This document shows, one piece after another, positions 42,554 through 50,877 of a stretch of 64,000 bases of DNA. The stretch comes from Gammaproteobacteria bacterium (GTDB taxonomy: Bacteria; Pseudomonadota; Gammaproteobacteria; Competibacterales; Competibacteraceae): contig JACKMZ010000004.1 in NCBI GenBank assembly GCA_024235135.1, forward strand, positions 186,001 to 250,000, in the 5' to 3' direction. Position numbers and translations under genes: made by a program. Below the pieces are notes generated by a model that had not been told where the DNA came from, made no database searches, and saw only the letters and a program-made list of their open reading frames with translations. Positions within the stretch are counted from its first letter, which is position 1. The number at the start of each line of letters is the position of its first letter.

Positions 42554-43081
42554 TCACGGCACGGCCGGCCATTGATCGAGAATCCGCGCCACACTCTCCG
42601 GCAACGCAGACTGCGCGGGCAGACGCAGGACATCTTGGCCCCCGAGCACCGCCAGTGCCCGAGCATACTCCGCCAAGCCGGCGGAATCCTGCGCCTCCAG
42701 GGCCAATCTGGCGCTGCGATGCTTGGCAGCGATGCGCCGGTGGCGTTCCGCTTCGTCGATTTCCAGAATCACCCGCAAACCCGCTTCCGGCGCCCATTCC
42801 AAAGCCAGCGTGCCTTCCACGATCAGTGCGTATCCATCCCGTCGCGCCTTGACGGACTGACTCTCCAGGAAAGGCCGCACGCGCGCGCATTTTCCGCGAA
42901 AATCGCCGGCATAGCCAGGTCCCCGCAGATCGCCCGGAAAACATTGGCGCAGATTGACCTTGAGTAGATCCGTATGCAGCACATAGGCCGGGCGACCGGC
43001 CTCCCACAGGGCATTGGCCAGGGCGATGGCCAGACGACTCTTGCCGCTGCCGGGCAAGCCGAGAATGACCGATGTAGTCAT
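42554..43081 (-). CDS. Small P-loop kinase-like protein
   Basis: 175-aa cytosolic P-loop NTPase of the AAA_33/zeta-toxin-like kinase group. Walker A is GLPGSGKS (residues 8-15). A TDLLK segment near 38 and GYALIVEGTL near 83 fit the DxD-like and Walker B strands, and HRRIAAKHRSARL near 112 looks like a lid with arginines. The substrate is unknown: it could phosphorylate a small metabolite, nucleotide or RNA end. It lies just upstream of and probably in one transcript with the DUF790 nuclease, and diverges from the radical SAM operon. No antitoxin-like gene accompanies it, so a toxin role is not favoured. Confidence 0.7.
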   Translation of the reverse strand: MTTSVILGLPGSGKSRLAIALANALWEAGRPAYVLHTDLLKVNLRQCFPGDLRGPGYAGDFRGKCARVRPFLESQSVKARRDGYALIVEGTLALEWAPEAGLRVILEIDEAERHRRIAAKHRSARLALEAQDSAGLAEYARALAVLGGQDVLRLPAQSALPESVARILDQWPAVP

Positions 43082-43165
43082 GTAGTCATCGTGTTCAACG
43101 AACGGGTGTGACGAATGCTTGGGGGATTGCTATCTTAACAAGTCTTCACCCATCGCCATGCCGCC

Positions 43166-44257
43166 ATGCACGATATCGCTCTGATCGCCGCCGACCGCCG
43201 CGCCTTCCGCCAGGCCGTCCGCCTTGCCGGGCCGTATCGCCTTTTGTATGCCAAGATTAAGCTGGTCTGGCCCTGCAACCTGCGCTGCGCCATGTGCCGG
43301 CATTGGCGGGAAGACACCGCGGAGCCTCTTGCCACGGCGGCCTGGCTGCCCGTGCTCGATGAGCTGGCCGAACTCGGCTGCCGCAAACTGCATTTCAGTG
43401 GCGGCGAGCCGACCTTGCGCCGCGATCTGGAGCGTTTGGTCGAACGCGCCACCCGCCAGGGAATACGGGTTTCCATGACCACCAACGCCACGGCAGTGAC
43501 CGACGGACGGGCGGAGTCCTTGGTCCGGGCGGGCTTGCGGCGGGTCAACATTTCCATAGACAGTCCCGATCCCACCCTCCACGATCGTCTGCGCGGCGTG
43601 GACGGATGCTGGTCGCGAACGGTCGCGGGATTCCGCGCACTGCGCCAAAAGCTGAAAAAAGGCCGGATGCGCATCAATACAGTGATCAGCGCCGCCAACT
43701 ACCTCAGCCTGACCGCACTGCCCCGTTGGGCTAGTCTGCTCGGAGCCGATGCCCTCAATCTGATTCCCCTGGACCCGCATACCGACGAATTGCAGGGCCT
43801 CAACGCGGAACAGATCCGGGATTTCAACGCGACAGTGGCTCCGGTGCTGGCCCGCGAGGGAATCCGCTTCGGCCTCTTGGCGGACCCTGCACAGGCGTAT
43901 CCCTTCGGCTGTGGATCGCATGAGTTGGACGAGTCCGCCCGCGCCCGCTACGCCCGCGGTTACTACGACCGACACCGCTGTTACGCGCCCTGGACCCATT
44001 GCCTCATCGACCACGCCGGGCGGGTCAGCACCTGCTGCATGACCCCTGGCAAGCCTGTATTGGGAGATTTACGTCAGGAGTCCCTGCGCACCATTTGGAC
44101 GGGACCGGCTTACCGGCGGTTGCGCGAGCACCGGACACCGCCCCTGCTGCCTGCTTGCCGTCACTGCGATATGTTTTTGGAGCAGAACCGGCAATTGCAA
44201 ACCCTGCTGGACGGACCCGGCTGGTGGGCGCCCGTGCGCCGTTTATTTCTACGTTGA
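43166..44257 (+). CDS. Radical SAM protein with SPASM-like C-terminus
   Basis: 363-aa radical SAM enzyme. The [4Fe-4S] cluster motif is CNLRCAMC (C37, C41, C44), HFSGGEPTLRRDLE near residue 85 is the SAM-binding GGE motif, and NISIDS near 130 fits beta4. The C-terminal region has additional cysteines (CGSHE, CYAPWTHC, STCCMTPG, CRHCDMF), as in SPASM/twitch enzymes that bind extra clusters. Only three bases separate it from the following glycosyltransferase. No short peptide gene suitable as a RiPP precursor is beside it, so the substrate could be a sugar or small molecule instead. The start ATG at 43166 lacks a clear ribosome site. Confidence 0.85.
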   Translation: MHDIALIAADRRAFRQAVRLAGPYRLLYAKIKLVWPCNLRCAMCRHWREDTAEPLATAAWLPVLDELAELGCRKLHFSGGEPTLRRDLERLVERATRQGIRVSMTTNATAVTDGRAESLVRAGLRRVNISIDSPDPTLHDRLRGVDGCWSRTVAGFRALRQKLKKGRMRINTVISAANYLSLTALPRWASLLGADALNLIPLDPHTDELQGLNAEQIRDFNATVAPVLAREGIRFGLLADPAQAYPFGCGSHELDESARARYARGYYDRHRCYAPWTHCLIDHAGRVSTCCMTPGKPVLGDLRQESLRTIWTGPAYRRLREHRTPPLLPACRHCDMFLEQNRQLQTLLDGPGWWAPVRRLFLR

Positions 44258-44260
44258 AGG

Positions 44261-45385
44261 ATGGCGCGCATTCTGTACGCGGCTTTCGACCGAGTGCCCG
44301 CGCCCAAGGGAGCCAGCCGGCATATTCAAGCCTTCCTTCATGGCCTGGTACGGGCTGGGCTGGAGGTCGATGCCTGCCTGCTGGGATCGGCGACGGACAT
44401 CGAAGGCGCACGCTGCCTGCCCTGCCCACCGCCTACCGGGCATCTGCTGGAACGCGCCTTGCGCTTTGGGCAACAGGTTCGTCGGCATGCCCAGGGCGGC
44501 CACTACGATCTGATTCACTTCCGTTCCTTGTGGGAAGGGATGGAATTACTGCGCTGGCCGCACAGCCCCCCCTTGATCTACGAAGTCAACGGCCTGCCCA
44601 GCCTGGAGTGGCCGATCATCTACCCACTGTTACGAAAGCAGCCGAATCTCGTCGACAAGCTGCGTGTCCAGGAACAGGCCCTGGTCCGTGGCGTGGACAG
44701 CCTCATCACTCCCAGTCGGCAGACGGCCGCCTTGCTGTGCTCCTGGGGCGGCCAACGCATTGAAGTGATTCCCAACGGCGTCCATCCCGGCGAGTGGACT
44801 GTCACGGGCCACACCACCCGAATGCCGGAAATTCTGTACATGGGAACCTTCAGCGCCTGGCAGGGACTGACCGTGCTGGTGCAAGCCTTTGCCAAGTTAC
44901 CGCCTCCTTGGCGTTTGCGCCTGGTAGGCGCCCGTGGCAAGGGGGAAGGCATCAAGGTGTTGGCGTTGGCCCAGCGCCTGGGCGTGGCCGAGCGCATCAC
45001 ATTGCAACCCGCGGTAGCCGTCCCGGTATTGGCGCGGTTACTGGCGCGCGCGCGGCTGGCCGTGGCGCCGCTGGATGGCGGCGAACGCCATCGCGTGCAA
45101 GGCGCTTGTCCACTCAAGATTCTGGAATACCTGGCGGCCGGTTGTCCGGTGGTCGCCTCGCGCCTGCCCCTGGTCGAGGACCTGGTACGCCATGGGGAAT
45201 CGGCCTGGCTGGTCACGCCGGACGATCCCGACGCACTCACCGAAGGCATGGCCAGAGTTCTACGGGACGACGACCTGGCGACCCGGCTGCGCATCGGCGG
45301 ATGGCGGCGCGCGCAATCCTTGTCCTGGGACAAGGCCATAACGCGCTTGCTGGCGGTTTATCGCGCGTTGGGCGTGGAACCGTAG
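44261..45385 (+). CDS. GT4-type glycosyltransferase
   Basis: 374-aa GT-B-fold glycosyltransferase of the GT4 (group 1) type. The N-terminal domain begins ARILYAAFDRVPAPKGASRHIQAFL, a typical acceptor-side opening with the GGA/GAS-like loop. The C-terminal donor domain has VEVIPNGV-like IEVIPNGVHPGEW, LYMGTFSAWQGLTVLV and CPLKILEYLAAGCPVVAS near residue 285, which includes the conserved glutamate pair region. It is the middle gene of a tight operon (three bases after the radical SAM gene, three before the EamA gene). Sugar and acceptor cannot be assigned. Confidence 0.87.
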   Translation: MARILYAAFDRVPAPKGASRHIQAFLHGLVRAGLEVDACLLGSATDIEGARCLPCPPPTGHLLERALRFGQQVRRHAQGGHYDLIHFRSLWEGMELLRWPHSPPLIYEVNGLPSLEWPIIYPLLRKQPNLVDKLRVQEQALVRGVDSLITPSRQTAALLCSWGGQRIEVIPNGVHPGEWTVTGHTTRMPEILYMGTFSAWQGLTVLVQAFAKLPPPWRLRLVGARGKGEGIKVLALAQRLGVAERITLQPAVAVPVLARLLARARLAVAPLDGGERHRVQGACPLKILEYLAAGCPVVASRLPLVEDLVRHGESAWLVTPDDPDALTEGMARVLRDDDLATRLRIGGWRRAQSLSWDKAITRLLAVYRALGVEP

Positions 45386-45388
45386 TCC

Positions 45389-46258
45389 ATGCCGAATATA
45401 CCCGCTCCCCTCAGATTGTTGTTGGGCGCCGTCATGATCAGTTTCTCCGCGGTCTTCGTGAAGCTCACTACCGTGGCGCCGACGGTTTCGGCGTTCTATC
45501 GCATGTTCTGGGGGGGCCTGGCCTTACTGGCGCTGGTCGCCCTACAGCGGAATCGTCTGCGATTCAGTGGCAAGGCGACCCTGATCATCGTCGTCGCGGC
45601 GCTGTTTTTTGCCGGCGATCTGTTCTGCTGGCATCGCAGCATTCTGTTCGTCGGTCCCGGTCTGGCTACGCTGTTGGCGAATTTTCAAGTCTTTTTACTG
45701 GCCCTGGCGGGGATCATGCTGTTCCATGAACCTCTGCGCTGGGAAATCATGCTGGCCATCCCGCTGGCCATGATCGGCCTGGGCCTGCTGGTTGGCGTGG
45801 ATTGGGCCTCCCTGCCCGGCGATTATCGCTTGGGGGTGATCTTCGGATTGCTCGCCGCACTGTGCTACGCCACATTCATCCTATCGCTGCGCAATGTCCG
45901 GGTCGGCCAGGAAGCGCCTTCGTCCACGGCCGTGATGTCCCTGCTTTCCTTGTGTTGCGCACTGATTCTGGGCGCCGTGGTGACGTTCAGCGGCGAAAGT
46001 TTCGCCATTCCCACCTGGCGAGACGGTGGCCTATTGCTGCTTTACGGTCTGATCTCCCAGGCCGTGGGATGGGTCTTGATTTCCCAGGGCATCGCCACGG
46101 TGCGCGCTTCGCAGGCCGGACTGATCCTGCTGCTGCAACCCACCCTGTCCTTCGTGTGGGACATCGGCTTCTTCGGGCGAACACTCACCTGGCTGGAATG
46201 CGGCGGAGCCCTGTTGGCCTTGGCCGCCATTTATCTCGGTTCCCGGCCCCGCGTTTAA
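45389..46258 (+). CDS. EamA/DMT-superfamily membrane transporter
   Basis: 289-aa inner-membrane protein with ten predicted helices in two EamA repeats (about residues 5-135 and 148-285). The repeats begin LRLLLGAVMISFSAVFVKL and LGVIFGLLAALCYATFILSL. Members of this superfamily export metabolites or sugars or transport drugs. Its position three bases after the glycosyltransferase suggests it exports or flips the product of the radical SAM/glycosyltransferase pair; that is inference. It converges with the CDF gene 18 bases on. Confidence 0.9.
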   Translation: MPNIPAPLRLLLGAVMISFSAVFVKLTTVAPTVSAFYRMFWGGLALLALVALQRNRLRFSGKATLIIVVAALFFAGDLFCWHRSILFVGPGLATLLANFQVFLLALAGIMLFHEPLRWEIMLAIPLAMIGLGLLVGVDWASLPGDYRLGVIFGLLAALCYATFILSLRNVRVGQEAPSSTAVMSLLSLCCALILGAVVTFSGESFAIPTWRDGGLLLLYGLISQAVGWVLISQGIATVRASQAGLILLLQPTLSFVWDIGFFGRTLTWLECGGALLALAAIYLGSRPRV

Positions 46259-46276
46259 GCGGCCCCAACAAGCCCC

Positions 46277-47200
46277 TCATCCCGCGCCCTCGGGATGCAG
46301 GGCGCGTGGATCGTGGTCGTCGGCGCCCAAGGGGTCCTGATGGATGAGCACCTCGGCGTTGGGAAAAGTGTGTTTAAGGGCCGCCTCGACACGCGCGGCG
46401 GTTCCGTGAGCCTTGACGAAAGGTTGCTCGGGGTCCAGTTCCAGATGCAGTTGAATGAAATAACTCTGTCCCGAACGACGGGTGCGCAAATCGTGAATAC
46501 CCCGCACCTGCGCCTGACGCAGGGCAATCTGCTCGATGCGTTGCTGATCTTCGGCGGGCAGTTCGTGATCCATCAGCAGTTGGACGGCTTCGTAGCCGAT
46601 CTCCCAGGCGCTGTAGAGGATGTAGAGAGCGATGGCCATGCCGAACAGGGGGTCCAATCCCGGCCAGCCCAGAGCGGCCAGCAACAAAGCCACGACGGTG
46701 CTGATATTGGTCAGCACGTCAGAGGCGTAATGCAGGGAGTCGGCGCGGATGGCCGTCGAACCGGTACGCTTGATCACATAGTGCTGAATGGCCAACAACA
46801 TCAAGGTCAGGCCGATGGAAAACAGCATGACGATGACGCCGGCCGTGACATCCTTGATCGGCTGCGGATGCAGCAGCCTGTCCACGGCATTGAGGATCAG
46901 AAACACGGCCGAGCCGGTGATGAAGGTGGCCTGGCCCAGGCCCGCCAGATGTTCCGCCTTGCCATGGCCGAACCGGTGTTCGGCGTCGGGCGGCGTCAGG
47001 GAATAATGGACCGCCAGCAGATTGAGCAACGACGCCGCCGCATCCATCATCGAATCCGCCAGCGAGGCCAGTACGCTGACCGAACCGGTTATCAGCCAAG
47101 CAGTCAGCTTGCCGGCGATCAATAGCACGGCGGTCACCACGGAAGCAATGGCGGCCAAACGCAGCAAACGGGCGGACGCAGCGGAATTGAGCGGATTCAT
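46277..47200 (-). CDS. Cation diffusion facilitator (FieF-like metal efflux)
   Basis: 307-aa inner-membrane antiporter that exports divalent metal (Fe, Zn or similar) in exchange for protons. Six helices are followed by a cytosolic metal-binding domain. The transport site is visible as D49 and D53 in SLADSMMDAAASL and the H...D pair in SLHYASDVLTN, the same D/D/H/D set as E. coli FieF. The C-terminal domain has GIHDLRTRRSGQSYFIQLHLELD. ATG at 47200 is chosen over a TTG at 47206; it starts six bases after the stop of the upstream methyltransferase gene, so the two are cotranscribed. Confidence 0.92.
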   Translation of the reverse strand: MNPLNSAASARLLRLAAIASVVTAVLLIAGKLTAWLITGSVSVLASLADSMMDAAASLLNLLAVHYSLTPPDAEHRFGHGKAEHLAGLGQATFITGSAVFLILNAVDRLLHPQPIKDVTAGVIVMLFSIGLTLMLLAIQHYVIKRTGSTAIRADSLHYASDVLTNISTVVALLLAALGWPGLDPLFGMAIALYILYSAWEIGYEAVQLLMDHELPAEDQQRIEQIALRQAQVRGIHDLRTRRSGQSYFIQLHLELDPEQPFVKAHGTAARVEAALKHTFPNAEVLIHQDPLGADDHDPRALHPEGAG

Positions 47201-47206
47201 GGCCAA

Positions 47207-47872
47207 TCAGGATAGGCGGGGATCGCCGGCCGTGTCCAGCAAGCTTGCCGCTTCCTGGCGGCTCAGGCACTTCCAGGGCAGGGGGAACAACCCCGGTACC
47301 CGTTCACGGTATCGGCGGTAGATCGCGCCGTGATATTGCATCAGCTTGCGTTCTTCCAGATGCGATCCCACGATGAAGTAGAGGGTGACCACGCAGGCCG
47401 CCAGCAATAATGTCCAGTCCATGTCGCGCGTCCAAAGCATCAGCAACCCTAGAAAATACCAGGGATGACGGACATGGCGGTGCAACGGGGACAAGTGGAA
47501 TCGTTCCTGGTCCTCGATCGACGAGGTGGACATCCGCCATTGCCGCAAACCCAGGAACTCGCGCATATCGTAATAGCGTAGCGTCCACCCAAACAACAGC
47601 AACGCGCCGACGGCCAGCCCATTAGCCAGCCACGCCCCGACCCCACTCCATTGCCAGAGTAGAGGACCCCGCCAGAGCACGGTCAGCGCCAGCGGCGGCA
47701 CGAGCAACATCAACGCCAGGCCGTTGTACAACACCCGGTATTTGCCCGACAAGGCCGGCCAGCGGGTCGTGATCCAGTGTTTGGTGGACAAAGCGGCCAA
47801 CCAGGAATGGACGAGGCAATACACCAGCCAAGCCGCGGCCAGCATAACGAACTGGGCTCGATCGGGCATCAT
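47207..47872 (-). CDS. Isoprenylcysteine-methyltransferase-fold membrane methyltransferase
   Basis: 221-aa integral membrane protein with about five helices and the SAM-binding signature of the ICMT/PEMT group at the C-terminus: RHVRHPWYFLGLLMLW near residue 135, followed by an EERKL and YRRYRERVPGLFP near 190. Related proteins methylate small thiols, lipids or prenyl groups; NnrU-like and methanethiol methyltransferases share the fold. The start codon overlaps the stop of the histidine kinase gene (ATGA), and the CDF gene follows almost immediately. No specific substrate can be given. Confidence 0.75.
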   Translation of the reverse strand: MMPDRAQFVMLAAAWLVYCLVHSWLAALSTKHWITTRWPALSGKYRVLYNGLALMLLVPPLALTVLWRGPLLWQWSGVGAWLANGLAVGALLLFGWTLRYYDMREFLGLRQWRMSTSSIEDQERFHLSPLHRHVRHPWYFLGLLMLWTRDMDWTLLLAACVVTLYFIVGSHLEERKLMQYHGAIYRRYRERVPGLFPLPWKCLSRQEAASLLDTAGDPRLS

Positions 47873-49731
47873 ACCGGCTGCAAATGCTCCTGCAAGACGG
47901 CGAGCAGTTGCACGGAGTTGATCGGCTTGGTCAGGTAACCCGATACCCCCGAAGCGAACGCCTCGGCCTGCTGTTCGGTCAATGCGTCCGCCGACAGCGC
48001 AATGATGGGAATCGTCTCGAAACCGGGGTGCTGCCGTATGAGACGCGTGGCTTCCAGACCGGACATGATCGGCATGTGCAAGTCCATAAAAATCAGATCC
48101 GGCTTCAGTTCCAGCGCCTTGCGCACACCGATTTCGCCGTTCTCGGCGAACTGAATCGCCAATCCTGAATCTTCCAGCAAGGCTTCCATGGTGATCTGAT
48201 TCACCGGATTGTCTTCCACGATCAGAATCAGTGAATTTTCCGCGAAGGTCGGTTTCGTAGGCTTGGCGAACATCGGGATACTCGGCGGCGCGGTATGCTG
48301 CTTGAAGGGAATGCGCACCGTAAAGGTCGTGCCCTCGCCGATGATGCTTTCGACGGCGATCGTGCCATCGAACAGCGTCAAGATCTTTTGGGTAATCGCC
48401 AAGCCTAGACCGCTGCCACCGTAGTCGCGGGTGATGGTGCTGTCGACCTGCTCGAAATCCTCGAAAATCAAGGGCAAGCGGTCTTCGGGAATACCGATCC
48501 CCTGATCGGCGACGCGAAACACCAATTGTTCGCCATCCACGCCGAACGACAGATCGATCCGTTTGCCCGATGGGGTGAATTTGATGGCGTTGCTGATGAG
48601 ATTGATCAAGACCTGCTTGAGCTTGCCCGCATCAATGAAAATATTCCGGGGCAGACAGGGATCGCATTCGCAAGTCAGCAAGACGCCCTTCTGATCGGCC
48701 TGTGTTTTATAGATCACGAAGACATGATCGATCACTTCCTTCAGCTTGGTCCTCGTCGAGGCCAGTTCCATCTTGCCGGCCTCGATCCTCGACAGGTCGA
48801 GGATATTGTTGATCAATTCGGCCAAATGCTGAGCGCTCAAATGAATGTAGTGCAAATTGTCATCGAAGGCGTGCGGCAAGGGCTGCTCGCTCAGTCGGTT
48901 CATCATGACTTCGCTGAGTCCCACGATGGCGTTCAGCGGCGTACGCATTTCATGACTGACATTCGCCAGAAAGGTCGATTTCGCCCGGCTGGCGGCTTCG
49001 GCCGCTTGACGCGCCTGGAGCAATTCATCGATGCGCTTGGCTTCTTCTTCCTGCAAACGGAGTTTCTCCAAGGCGTTGGCTTGAAAGATCTCCACGGCGC
49101 GCGCCATTTCACCCAACTGGTCGTTTCTGTCCAACTTGGGAAGCGGGCCCTGCAAGTCATCCTTGGCCAAGCGCAACATGGCCTGGGTAATTCGCGTCAG
49201 CGGTCGGGTGATGGAGCGCAGGGCCAAAGCCGTCGCGGCGAGCACCGCCAGCAGTTGGATCAGGCCGAAAACCAGCGTGAAAAGAATCAGCTTGTCGCGT
49301 TTTTCAATCAATCGAACTCGGGAAAACGCGACCGTGAGTTTGCCAATCTGCTTGAGCGCGTCATCGACGGCGACGACGATATCGGCACCGCTGCGGATGA
49401 GCATCTCTTCGGGCACCTTCTGGGCCACCGTGAAGGTGGCGAATGTACGGCCTTGCTCATCGACCACCACAGCGGAGACGAAATCGGCTTCCGCCTGGAG
49501 GCTTTCAATGATTTCCTGAGCTTTGTCACGATTCAGGGTCCATAACGCACCGGCAATGGGACCGGCTTGAATTTGGATCAGGTTGTCCAGGCGCTGACGC
49601 AATTCCCACTCCACGCCACGGTACTGATAGGACAAGCTCAACAGGGACACAGCCAGGGTCACCAGGGTCAAGGCGGCCCCGATCAAAAACATCGCTTGCG
49701 AGTAAAAGCTGTGTTTTTTAAGAACGCGCAT
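47869..49731 (-). CDS. Hybrid sensor histidine kinase with C-terminal receiver
   Basis: 620-aa inner-membrane sensor. Two helices (about residues 12-33 and 148-170) bound a periplasmic sensor of about 115 residues with SAVVVDEQGRTFATF, followed by a HAMP domain, HisKA with phospho-accepting H260 in FLANVSHEMRTPLNAIVG, and HATPase_c with N box LINLISNAIKFTPSG, VADQGIGIPEDRLP and YGGSGLGLAIT. The receiver near 500-620 has LIVEDNPVNQ and the phospho-acceptor aspartate in FMDLHMPIMSG. No DNA-binding regulator or Hpt gene is next to it. A binding-protein gene lies 205 bases upstream on the same strand and may deliver its signal. Confidence 0.93.
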   Translation of the reverse strand: MRVLKKHSFYSQAMFLIGAALTLVTLAVSLLSLSYQYRGVEWELRQRLDNLIQIQAGPIAGALWTLNRDKAQEIIESLQAEADFVSAVVVDEQGRTFATFTVAQKVPEEMLIRSGADIVVAVDDALKQIGKLTVAFSRVRLIEKRDKLILFTLVFGLIQLLAVLAATALALRSITRPLTRITQAMLRLAKDDLQGPLPKLDRNDQLGEMARAVEIFQANALEKLRLQEEEAKRIDELLQARQAAEAASRAKSTFLANVSHEMRTPLNAIVGLSEVMMNRLSEQPLPHAFDDNLHYIHLSAQHLAELINNILDLSRIEAGKMELASTRTKLKEVIDHVFVIYKTQADQKGVLLTCECDPCLPRNIFIDAGKLKQVLINLISNAIKFTPSGKRIDLSFGVDGEQLVFRVADQGIGIPEDRLPLIFEDFEQVDSTITRDYGGSGLGLAITQKILTLFDGTIAVESIIGEGTTFTVRIPFKQHTAPPSIPMFAKPTKPTFAENSLILIVEDNPVNQITMEALLEDSGLAIQFAENGEIGVRKALELKPDLIFMDLHMPIMSGLEATRLIRQHPGFETIPIIALSADALTEQQAEAFASGVSGYLTKPINSVQLLAVLQEHLQPV

Positions 49732-49936
49732 TCAATAGATCGGTCCCTGGTGCCGGTGTGGGTTGCTAATAATCTAGCAAAATCCCACTACGCACGCTCT
49801 GCCCGAGCATAACCCGCCCTTATCAGTCCAGAACCAGCGCAGGATGCCAGAAAAACATTACATCCCCTCACTCCCGATAAGGCTCTATTTCGACCCCTAG
49901 CTACACTCCTCCCGCGGTGACACGAAAACGCGGCTG

Positions 49937-50833
49937 TCAAAAGGCGGGATACTGGTCGGCCAAGATGGCGCGATGCGCGGCTTGGTAAGGCTTAAGCAGC
50001 TTGGCAATAACGCCCTGCTCCAACAATTCTCCGTAACACCGATCGAAATCTTCGGCCACTTGCCTGTCCCTGAAGTACATGCGTTGCGGTGTGGGCGGCA
50101 AAATCGGATGGAATACGATCGTCGCCTGGGGATCGATATCCGGCTCCTGACCATATCCTACCCTCTCCTGAAGCCGTTCAAAGGAATAGGCCATGACCAT
50201 CCCGTCGGCTACGATGGCGTCCATTCGGCCGCTCAACAAAAGGCGAAGGGCATCGAAGCGATCCGAATACAGAGAATAATACTTGTATTCCGCCATCGGC
50301 CTGAAAGACTCGGGCAAGGCGTTCACGCTCAGGAATGAAACGAAATGGTGCCCCCGCAAATCATCCAAACTCCCGATTTTCGGCGCACTCGCGTCCGACA
50401 ACACGACGACTCCGTTTTGCAGATGCTGGAAGACCCGGGTCGGCGTACCGGGCAATTCCTGACCCTCGTCGACGATGGCCAGGCCGTCATAGTCGGCATG
50501 GTCGCGGTAATCCCGCCAATGCCGACCGAAGGGCACGATGGTGAACCGGACGCCGTAACCGCATTTGAGCAAGGTGGCTCTGATGATATCGCCGATTCTA
50601 CCTTCCCCGGTCTCATCGATCTGCGGCGGAAACTGGGGGCCAATGATATGGACTTCTTTGGCGTGGGCGCGTATTCCACCCAGCGCGAGCCACACCGCCA
50701 AAAACCACACCAACGGCACACACCATGACAGCCAGGGTCGAACCGGGGAAATGGGAAGGCAACGACAGGCCGAACCCGCCAGTACGTTTACACAGGACAT
50801 GGAGCGGTCGATATACATTCCGTAACCACACAT
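49937..50833 (-). CDS. Periplasmic substrate-binding protein (amino-acid-type, SBP family 3)
   Basis: 298-aa predicted periplasmic protein. A hydrophobic export signal at about residues 32-56 ends in AHA-KEV. The mature part starts VHIIGPQFPPQIDETGEGRIGDIIRATL and contains YDGLAIVDEG, SLDDLRGHHFVSF and GRMDAIVADGMVMAYS, the two-lobe binding pattern of family 3. No permease or ATPase gene is nearby, so it is not an ordinary ABC system. The start is uncertain: ATG at 50833 gives an unusually long N-terminus, and ATG at 50818 or 50800 is possible. It may feed the downstream histidine kinase. Confidence 0.75.
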   Translation of the reverse strand: MCGYGMYIDRSMSCVNVLAGSACRCLPISPVRPWLSWCVPLVWFLAVWLALGGIRAHAKEVHIIGPQFPPQIDETGEGRIGDIIRATLLKCGYGVRFTIVPFGRHWRDYRDHADYDGLAIVDEGQELPGTPTRVFQHLQNGVVVLSDASAPKIGSLDDLRGHHFVSFLSVNALPESFRPMAEYKYYSLYSDRFDALRLLLSGRMDAIVADGMVMAYSFERLQERVGYGQEPDIDPQATIVFHPILPPTPQRMYFRDRQVAEDFDRCYGELLEQGVIAKLLKPYQAAHRAILADQYPAF

Positions 50834-50877
50834 ATCAATGGAAGAAGAATTAAAATGTTACCTAGACTCTTCGCGAC

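Noticed and set aside
42554..43081. Zeta-type toxin of a toxin-antitoxin system
   Set aside because: The P-loop fold fits, but no small antitoxin gene is adjacent and the protein is paired with a nuclease gene.
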